Of a stretch of DNA of 55,731 nucleotides, positions 42,369 to 48,543 are shown in pieces (position 1 is the first letter of the stretch; each line of letters starts with the position of its first letter). Source of the stretch: Bacteroidales bacterium (lineage in GTDB: Bacteria; Bacteroidota; Bacteroidia; Bacteroidales; Paludibacteraceae); the NCBI GenBank assembly GCA_015061185.1, contig SUWZ01000017.1, forward strand, positions 1 to 55,731, given 5' to 3'. Made by a program: the position numbers and the translations under genes. The notes beneath the pieces are model-generated. The model saw only the letters and a list, made by a program, of their open reading frames with translations. It was not told the origin of the DNA and made no database searches.

Positions 42369-42455
42369 GGAGGTGCCGGGGGAGTCGAACCCCCGCAAGC
42401 TTCCCCAGGCTTTTAAACACTAACGGCTTCCCGGTTATCGTTAGATTAGCACCTC
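42369..42455 (-). ncRNA. tRNA-like element without canonical D or anticodon arm
   Basis: The 5' GAGGTGC (42455-42449) pairs with GCACCTC (42376-42370), and the next base pair (T-G) can extend it to eight. A perfect T arm GGGGG-TTCGACT-CCCCC lies at 42394-42378. In place of D and anticodon arms are a 6-bp CTAACG/CGTTAG hairpin with a 13-base loop and an AAGC/GCTT hairpin. The discriminator would be C and CCA is not encoded. It might be an odd phage tRNA, a tRNA mimic or a processing signal. Confidence 0.55.
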
Positions 42456-42486
42456 TGTGGAAAGACCTAAGAACGTTATTTAATTA

Positions 42487-42669
42487 CTATAAATTACTAT
42501 AAATCAAATCTGTTACGTTAGCTACAAGTCGAGCATTATCTGTGTATGCTCTTGCGCTTTGACACAATAATTCGATTATTCTCTTTTTCTCCTCATTTGA
42601 GAATTCATCACGATGTTCTTCTATAAACTTTAATAAGTTGTCTTTACTAATTTCTACTGTAATTTCCAT
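42487..42669 (-). CDS. 60-residue hypothetical protein
   Basis: MEITVEISKDNLLKFIEEHR ... SNEEKKRIIELLCQSARAY: two or three charged helices, no membrane span. Divergent from the repressor gene across a shared control region. It could be an early regulator or counter-repressor by position. Function unknown. Confidence 0.5.
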   Translation of the reverse strand: MEITVEISKDNLLKFIEEHRDEFSNEEKKRIIELLCQSARAYTDNARLVANVTDLIYSNL

Positions 42670-42745
42670 TTGCGCTTCTTTTAAAAATTTTACTTATCTT
42701 TGCTTTCTTTTTATTTGCTTTGATTGAAAAAAAGTTTCTTTTTCT

Positions 42746-42775
42746 TTCGTTGCAAAGATAAACGAAGATTTTCGT
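42746..42775. promoter_or_regulatory. operator-like inverted repeats upstream of the repressor gene
   Basis: TTCGTT (42746-42751), AACGAA (42761-42766) and TTCGT (42771-42775) form two overlapping inverted repeats with 9- and 4-bp spacers. They end 15 bases before the repressor ATG and lie between divergent genes, the usual place of a lysogeny switch. Confidence 0.55.
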
Positions 42776-42789
42776 AATTACAAATAATT

Positions 42790-43203
42790 ATGACGAATAA
42801 ATTAGATACAACAAAATTAAGACTTACTTATTATCTTAAAAATAAAGGTATTAAGATTCAAAAATTTTTATCTGATACAGGTATAAAAAGAGGCTTTTTA
42901 GACTCTGATAAAATGGAAATATCTGTAAACGATGAAAATTTAGCGAAGATATTCGCATGTTATAGCGATATATCTCCTATATGGTTAATTACAGGTAATG
43001 GACCTATGCTGAAGGAGGATTCAAGTAATTCAGAGCTTGACGAAGTGAGTAAAAATTACAAACAGATAGCAGAGGCACAGGAACGACTCATTACCAGTCT
43101 GGAGAAACAGATAGAAAGATTAGAGGCAGAACTGGCAAAGAGAGATGCCCAAATGGGTGGCGATGCCGGATGTGCCGGTGCGGATATGTCGGAAACTGCT
43201 TAA
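42790..43203 (+). CDS. HTH repressor-like protein (CI-type) with a C-terminal coiled coil
   Basis: 137 residues. The N-terminal domain (LRLTYYLKNKGIKIQKFLSDTGIKRGFL) and ISPIWLITGNGPMLKE are typical of XRE-like repressors of Bacteroidota prophages. Residues about 85-115 form a coiled coil for oligomerisation. There is no S24 peptidase domain, so induction cannot rely on LexA-type self-cleavage. It is the only plus-strand gene at the right end, as expected for the gene that maintains lysogeny. Confidence 0.75.
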   Translation: MTNKLDTTKLRLTYYLKNKGIKIQKFLSDTGIKRGFLDSDKMEISVNDENLAKIFACYSDISPIWLITGNGPMLKEDSSNSELDEVSKNYKQIAEAQERLITSLEKQIERLEAELAKRDAQMGGDAGCAGADMSETA

Positions 43204-43316
43204 AAGTAAATTTTTTTTAACTATTAGTGCGACTAATTTGCGACATTCTTAATATATATTGACTTTATAATTATTTAATTATCTGTCACATAAGAAAATA
43301 ACGTTGATTCTCAGCA

Positions 43317-43345
43317 GTCGGGGGTTCGAATCCCTTCACCTCGAC
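43317..43345. other. attR core (29 bp)
   Basis: Perfect copy of the tRNA-Pro 3' end at 21733-21761. The chromosome resumes at 43346. Confidence 0.92.
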
Positions 43346-43377
43346 AAGGGAATCAACAACGTTGGTTCCCTTTTTTT
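43346..43377 (+). terminator. original host terminator of tRNA-Pro, displaced by integration
   Basis: AAGGGAATCAAC at 43346-43357 pairs over 12 positions (one G-T) with GTTGGTTCCCTT at 43361-43372, followed by TTTTTTT. Removing the element would place it immediately after tRNA-Pro. Confidence 0.85.
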
Positions 43378-43414
43378 ATTGAAACATTATACACCCTCTA
43401 AATTCAAGTATAAT

Positions 43415-44905
43415 ATGGCTGAAATGAAAAACTTGGCAAAGCAGACCGCCATCTACGGCATAAGCAGCATCTTGGGAAAATTCCTAAACTGGTGCTTAGT
43501 TCCGCTCTATACCTATACCCTGACTAATTCTGCCGAATATGGCGTAGTGACCAATTTATATGCATGGACTGCCCTCTTATTGGTTATTCTTACCTACGGA
43601 ATGGAAACAGGCTTCTTTCGTTTCGCCAACAAAGAGAGTAAAAACGCAAACACTGTCTATAGCTCTATTCTGCTATGCGTTGGTTTTACATCAACTATTT
43701 TTGCACTATTATGTTGCTCATTATCAACCCAAATTGCCAATTGCTTAGGCTATAACGAGCATCCGGAATACATAACCCTTTTGGCCATAATCGTCGCATT
43801 AGATGCTTTCGAGTCTATCCCTTTTGCCTATTTAAGGTATCAAAATCGCGCAATAAAATTTGCCTCACTAAAGGTTTCCATGATTTTAGTGAACATTCTG
43901 TTTAATATTTTTTTCTTGGTCATCTGCCCACAAATCCAGCAATCGAACCCCGAATGGATTGCTTGGTTCTACAATCCTAATTATGGGGTTGGCTACATCT
44001 TTGTATCGAACTTAATTTCCACACTGTTTGTAACTCTTCTTTTACTCCCTCAGATCTTCTGCGTTCCTCTGAAGTTAGATAAAGGTTTATTGAAACAAAT
44101 ATTAGCCTACTCGCTACCCCTACTAATCTTAGGAATAGCCGGCATCATGAATCAAACCATCGATAAAATTATCTTCCCTTTCTTGATAGAGAATCGGATT
44201 GAGGCAGAAACCCAATTAGGAATATATGGTGCTTGCTTTAAAATTGCCATGATCATGATGGTCTTTACGCAAGCCTTTCGCTATGCGTATGAACCATTTG
44301 TTTTTGCGCAAAATAAAAATGAAGACAAGAAAAAACAATATGCAGACGCAATGAAGTTTTTCATTATCTTCTCTCTCCTTATTTGTTTAGGAATGATCTT
44401 TTTTATCGACTTGTTTAAACCGCTTATTCGCTCCGACTACTGGGAAGGACTTAAGGTAGTTCCTATTATATTAGTATCCTACCTATTTCAGGGAATATTT
44501 TTCAATTTATCCATTTGGTATAAACTAACAGACAAAACATGGTTTGGAGCCATCTTTTCATTGATTGGTTTGATAATTACAATCACCATCAATGTACTAT
44601 TTGTTCCGCACTATGGATATATGGCGTCTGCTTTTGCATCGTTATGTTGCTATTTCTGCGTAATGCTTTTATCCTACGTTATCGGACAAAAGCACTTCCC
44701 AATACACTACGACTTCAAAAGCATTTCGCTTTACGTTGGTGTTGCAATAATCCTCTTCCTGCTTCATCACTACTCCCCTATTAAAAGCGGATGGAGCTAC
44801 TACTTGCAGAACAGCCTGTTCATTCTTCTTTTTGTCGGACTTATTATAAAAAGAGACCTGCCACTTTCTGCAATACCGATTATCAATCGTTTGATAAAGA
44901 AGTAG
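43415..44905 (+). CDS. oligosaccharide flippase / polysaccharide biosynthesis membrane protein (Wzx/MATE-like)
   Basis: 496 residues from MAEMKNLAKQTAIYG; the longer reading would start inside the attR region and is not credible. Twelve to fourteen membrane spans are apparent, with the N-terminal signature of MOP-superfamily exporters (GISSILGKFLNWCLVPLYT). It would move lipid-linked sugars across the inner membrane. It converges on tcdA with a 23-base overlap of the 3' ends. Confidence 0.85.
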   Translation: MAEMKNLAKQTAIYGISSILGKFLNWCLVPLYTYTLTNSAEYGVVTNLYAWTALLLVILTYGMETGFFRFANKESKNANTVYSSILLCVGFTSTIFALLCCSLSTQIANCLGYNEHPEYITLLAIIVALDAFESIPFAYLRYQNRAIKFASLKVSMILVNILFNIFFLVICPQIQQSNPEWIAWFYNPNYGVGYIFVSNLISTLFVTLLLLPQIFCVPLKLDKGLLKQILAYSLPLLILGIAGIMNQTIDKIIFPFLIENRIEAETQLGIYGACFKIAMIMMVFTQAFRYAYEPFVFAQNKNEDKKKQYADAMKFFIIFSLLICLGMIFFIDLFKPLIRSDYWEGLKVVPIILVSYLFQGIFFNLSIWYKLTDKTWFGAIFSLIGLIITITINVLFVPHYGYMASAFASLCCYFCVMLLSYVIGQKHFPIHYDFKSISLYVGVAIILFLLHHYSPIKSGWSYYLQNSLFILLFVGLIIKRDLPLSAIPIINRLIKK

Positions 44906-45614
44906 ATTTTGCCAACTGACTTAAGACATGACAAGCGATAAAATTTCCAAACGTAGCAGGCATGTAAGCTATTGTTCCTACATTGGAGACTTTATTCTGC
45001 TCTTGACATAATTCCACGGCATTTTCATCAGCAATTTCGGAGCTAAAAACAACCGTAAAACCCCTTTTTATACCAACTTTTGAGAGACGTTTACGAACAG
45101 CTTTTGCCAGTGCACAATTGTAGGATTTTGAGATGTCTGCCATAGCGATTTTTGTAATATCTGATTTTGCTCCGGCTCCCATAGACGAGATCAGAGGAAT
45201 ATTTCTCGACATTACATTTTGAATCAAAAAGACCTTGGGACTTAAGGTATCAATTGCATCAACGACATAATCAAAACGAGAAGAGTCCAACAATTGAGGA
45301 ATTCTCTCATCCTTCAAGAACTCATTTACACAATGTACTTTCAAGTGCGGATTAATATCCAAGAGACGAGCTTTGAGCACCTCCACCTTGGACTCTCCCA
45401 ACGTAGAATGCAATGCCAATAACTGCCTGTTCAAATTAGTTAACGAGACAACGTCCGCATCCACCAAAGTCACTTCGCCCACACCACTACGAACCAACAT
45501 CTCCGCTACGTATGCACCCACTCCGCCAACTCCAACAATCAAGACATGAGCAGAAGAGTAACGCTTCACCGCCAATTCACCTTTTAATAATTTTGTTCGC
45601 TCTAACCAATCCAT
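44883..45614 (-). CDS. tcdA: tRNA threonylcarbamoyladenosine dehydratase TcdA
   Basis: 243 residues from MDWLERTKLL. E1-like ThiF/MoeB fold with VLIVGVGGVGAYVAEMLVRSG, the ATP-binding DADVVSLTNLNRQLLA, and the YVVDAIDT motif; NCALAKAVRKRLSKVGI is typical of TcdA (formerly CsdL/YgdL). It cyclises t6A at tRNA position 37. The upstream start at 45698 adds an unlikely extension. Confidence 0.9.
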   Translation of the reverse strand: MDWLERTKLLKGELAVKRYSSAHVLIVGVGGVGAYVAEMLVRSGVGEVTLVDADVVSLTNLNRQLLALHSTLGESKVEVLKARLLDINPHLKVHCVNEFLKDERIPQLLDSSRFDYVVDAIDTLSPKVFLIQNVMSRNIPLISSMGAGAKSDITKIAMADISKSYNCALAKAVRKRLSKVGIKRGFTVVFSSEIADENAVELCQEQNKVSNVGTIAYMPATFGNFIACHVLSQLAKSTSLSND

Positions 45615-45754
45615 ATAATATTGATAATTAAGAAAGAGATCTAAAAAGCTTCTAAATGTACTTTGAGAGTTTTTCACTCCAAAAGCCAATCCGTTCATAC
45701 GTAATTATTTTACATAACCAATCCGTAAAAGCACCCCATTTTCTATAGAAAAAG

Positions 45755-46012
45755 TTAAACATCAAATAGGCAGGGATTAGAAGCTATTTCTTGTGCTCTG
45801 TTGATAGAATCTACATTAATCAATATACCTACAATATCCAGTTTGTCATCAAAATCCACCTCTCTAACATTCTCATTTTCAACAGAAATACGATGAACTC
45901 CCCTAAACATATTGGCAATTGTATATAAACCTAATGGAGGAGACATTCTCGCCTTTAGGTCTGTATCCATAACACTCCTATGCATTTTAGGCTGAATCAA
46001 TTTTATGTACAT
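45755..46012 (-). pseudogene. truncated N-terminal fragment of a B12-binding radical SAM protein
   Basis: 85 residues from MYIKLIQPKMHRSVMDTD. MSPPLGLYTIANMF and VDFDDKLDIVGILINVDSINRAQEIA match the start of the B12-binding domain found in front of radical SAM domains. The frame stops at the point where the domain normally continues, and no CxxxCxxC radical SAM motif follows. It is most likely a decaying remnant, although a functional short protein cannot be excluded. Confidence 0.55.
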
Positions 46013-46112
46013 AACATTCCACGCATAAAAAGTTACAATAGACAAAGATAAAAATTTTACACATAAAACAAATTATATATCAAAAATCAATAGTAGTCAT
46101 CAGAAAAAATAT

Positions 46113-46120
46113 TACTTTTG
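46113..46120 (+). promoter_or_regulatory. TAnnTTTG promoter of the 46210 gene
   Basis: TACTTTTG. It leaves a leader of about 80 bases containing TCGGT...ACCGA near 46132-46167, which could pair as a long hairpin. Confidence 0.5.
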
Positions 46121-46209
46121 TAAAAAAGAAAGTCGGTGGCTACCTAAAGAAGGGAGGACGCTTACCGAAGAAAATGAAGATTGTAATACCCTCCTACAAA
46201 AATTATATT

Positions 46210-47259
46210 ATGAAAGTAAAATCAATTTTAATCGGTGCACTATTACTTGTTTCATCAACTATTTTTGCACAAAAACCAGACAAAGAATCTCTCGGATTTA
46301 GAACCGTAAGAGACTACCCAACATTAAACATCCGTAAAGGAGTAAAAACATTTTCCATTCTTAACGAGAATAGTGTACAGAGTCCTATGTCTGACTTAGG
46401 CTCAGCATTTAACTTCTCCAGCAAGGGAGTAAAATATGTGAATAATCCACAACAAGCGGAGCTAATCTTCAAAGTATCAAACGTTCAAGAAACAGTGTCT
46501 GACATCATTATCTTGGATGATAGACATAAAATTGTAAAAGGTCCGAATGGGAAACCGATGAAAGCCGTACCCAAAAAAGCACCGGACGGAACAATTATCA
46601 AAGAATACCAAGGGAAAGCAACCAAAAGTGTCAAGTTCGATTACTCGATAATATTGGACAACGAAGAGGTGTACACAAAATCTTACGAAAATTCGGTCAA
46701 CTTTGAGACAGAATGGATTACAGATCCCAAAGCAGCACGCGCAAAAATCACCAATATGACCCAAACTTTTGGCTTGCTTACGGCAGCTAACGAAATCGCA
46801 CCGGATTTAAAAAAACTTTCCGGGACCCAATTACTTGCAACCATTAAATTGGATATCTACGGAGTAAAACAAAAGAAAAAATGCCTACACGATTATAGTG
46901 CAATCAACAACTCTGTATTAAAGTTCAAGACAGCAAGCGAGTACCTCGAAAAAGACGAATTCAACACAGAACCTTTCAAAAAAGATGTAAAAGAGGTGAT
47001 AGACTTATGGGAGAGCCTCTTGAAAGAGTCTGACTTAAGCAACGAGGAGGCAAAGATTAATGCCGAAGTAACAGCAGCATTGTACTACAACATAGCTATC
47101 TACAACGTATTGATAAAAGAATTCCAATCTGCACAAGATTACTTTACATTATCAGAAAAGACCGATAAGGGGTTTGGGGATGCTAAAGAAATGGCAGAGC
47201 TTGTTGGCAGGTGGAAAACTGCCAAGGAAAAATACGAAGAAAGAATGGCAAAACATTAG
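46210..47259 (+). CDS. secreted protein of unknown function
   Basis: 349 residues from MKVKSILIGALLLVSSTIFAQ, with a signal peptide cleaved near AQ (no lipobox). The middle is beta-rich; the C-terminal 100 residues are helical with TPR-like character (EVTAALYYNIAIYNVLIKEFQSAQDYF). An earlier in-frame ATG at 46174 is possible but precedes the signal peptide. Nine bases separate it from the AraC gene, so both may share a transcript. Confidence 0.7.
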   Translation: MKVKSILIGALLLVSSTIFAQKPDKESLGFRTVRDYPTLNIRKGVKTFSILNENSVQSPMSDLGSAFNFSSKGVKYVNNPQQAELIFKVSNVQETVSDIIILDDRHKIVKGPNGKPMKAVPKKAPDGTIIKEYQGKATKSVKFDYSIILDNEEVYTKSYENSVNFETEWITDPKAARAKITNMTQTFGLLTAANEIAPDLKKLSGTQLLATIKLDIYGVKQKKKCLHDYSAINNSVLKFKTASEYLEKDEFNTEPFKKDVKEVIDLWESLLKESDLSNEEAKINAEVTAALYYNIAIYNVLIKEFQSAQDYFTLSEKTDKGFGDAKEMAELVGRWKTAKEKYEERMAKH

Positions 47260-47268
47260 TCAAAAGAG

Positions 47269-48156
47269 ATGGATTTCATTAACAGCATAGCAGAAATAAC
47301 ACCTTTATCAGAAAAGGATACCTTCTATATTGCTGTGCGAAAGAAGGAAAATTTCACCTTCCCCATCCATTGCCATAAAGAATATGAATTAACATTCAGC
47401 GAAAATGTTACAGGAGTTCGTCGTGTTGTGGGCGACTCAGCAGAGGTAATCAACGACTCTGATTTGGTGCTGATTACCGGGAAAGAACTTGAACACGCAT
47501 GGGAACAGCATGAATGTAAATCAAAAGAAATTCATGAAATAACCATTCAATTTTCGTCCGACTTGATTCCGCAATCACTCTTGGAGAAAAATCAATTTTT
47601 CCCGATAAAAAGGATGATAGAACGAGCGCAAAAAGGGTTGTGTTTCCCTCTCGAAACAATAAAAAAAATCCGTCCTCTACTTTTAGAATTGGCTAAAGAG
47701 GAGGATGGATTTTATGCTACAATAAAATTATGGGAGATCCTCTACCAGCTATCCCTTTGCGAAAAATCAAGAACCTTGGCAAGTCAATCATTCTCCAACG
47801 CAGCCATTCACACAGATAGCAGACGAGTACACCTTATTCAGAACTACATTAATGCTCATTTTCAGGAAGAAATACGCTTAGAACATTTAGCACAAATGGT
47901 GGATATGAATACCACTGCATTCAGCAGATTCTTTAAACAAAGAACCGGGAAAAGTTTATCAGACTACATCATCTCCATTCGATTAGGACATGCCGCACGC
48001 CTACTCCTTGAAACCAATCAATCTATTTCCGAAATATCATACGCTTGCGGATTTAACAATCTGTCCAACTTCAATCGCTTATTCAAAAAATATAGAAATT
48101 GTACTCCCAAAGAGTTCAAACACACCTACACAAATAAAAATTCCAACCTACTATAA
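47269..48156 (+). CDS. AraC-family transcriptional regulator
   Basis: 295 residues: an N-terminal cupin-like sensor (FPIHCHKEYELTF) and a C-terminal double helix-turn-helix (LAQMVDMNTTAFSRFFKQRTG, then ISEISYACGFNNLSNFNRLFKKY). AraC proteins with this layout sense sugars or related ligands. The mannanase gene follows 388 bases downstream and is a natural target, by inference from position. Confidence 0.88.
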   Translation: MDFINSIAEITPLSEKDTFYIAVRKKENFTFPIHCHKEYELTFSENVTGVRRVVGDSAEVINDSDLVLITGKELEHAWEQHECKSKEIHEITIQFSSDLIPQSLLEKNQFFPIKRMIERAQKGLCFPLETIKKIRPLLLELAKEEDGFYATIKLWEILYQLSLCEKSRTLASQSFSNAAIHTDSRRVHLIQNYINAHFQEEIRLEHLAQMVDMNTTAFSRFFKQRTGKSLSDYIISIRLGHAARLLLETNQSISEISYACGFNNLSNFNRLFKKYRNCTPKEFKHTYTNKNSNLL

Positions 48157-48180
48157 GAAGTTGTTTAAATTTTATTAAAA
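48156..48180 (+). repeat. dispersed intergenic motif, copy 3
   Basis: AGAAGTTGTTTAAATTTTAT followed by TAAAAA, starting at the AraC stop codon. Matches the copies at 822 (inverted), 14123 and 55593. Confidence 0.45.
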
Positions 48181-48412
48181 AGTTTTAATTTCTTATGGAG
48201 GGTTCTATAAGAGCAACGCAAGTAGAGTGAGCGACTTACAAACATGGATTTATAAAGTCACCCTTAACAAAACCAACCCAAACTAATTGCACAGCAAAAT
48301 CATCTCTACCTAAATTATAGAAATAACAGTTAAATGAGCAAAAGAAAGTAATCACTATAAAAAATTGCAAAAAAAGTATTATTATTATCTGCATATTTAT
48401 ACTAATTTTGCC

Positions 48413-48420
48413 ACGGTAGT
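48413..48420 (+). promoter_or_regulatory. TAnnTTTG promoter of the mannanase gene; rest of the 48157-48543 gap
   Basis: TAATTTTG lies 124 bases before the chosen start, leaving a long leader that contains the duplicated word AAAGTGGAGATACAT (48473 and 48479 region). Nothing else distinctive was seen in the 387-base gap. Confidence 0.5.
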
Positions 48421-48543
48421 CGTATTAATAATCACCACTATTGGAATGAAACTACAAATGGCAAAGTGGAGATACATAAAGTGGAGATACATTTTAACCA
48501 TGCGATGAAACAAATGAAAAAGGTAGATAAAAAGAATAAGATC

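Larger units (their letters stand above)
21733..43345. mobile_element. integrated tailless-phage-like provirus, 21.6 kb
   Basis: The element is bounded by a 29-bp perfect direct repeat formed by the tRNA-Pro 3' end (21733-21761 and 43317-43345). An integrase gene lies next to the left site and a repressor next to the right. All replication and morphogenesis genes run leftward on the minus strand. It encodes a primase-SF3 helicase, a P-loop packaging-type ATPase, a candidate capsid protein, at least nine small membrane proteins, wall-active proteins, a spike and spanin-like genes. I found no terminase, portal, protease-scaffold, tape measure, tube or sheath. No conjugation (Tra/Mob) genes were seen. 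This supports a tailless membrane-containing phage; a phage satellite is less likely given the many apparent structural genes. Confidence 0.75.

Noticed and set aside
42369-42455. Ordinary tRNA gene
   Set aside because: No D arm and no 5-bp anticodon stem with a 7-base loop could be drawn; kept as tRNA-like.
21733-43345. Conjugative or mobilisable element
   Set aside because: No relaxase, coupling protein or Tra proteins seen; many small virion-type membrane proteins, lysin and spike instead.
43304-43414. N-terminal extension of the flippase into the attachment site
   Set aside because: It runs through attR and the tRNA-Pro terminator; the ATG at 43415 begins the family-like N-terminus.
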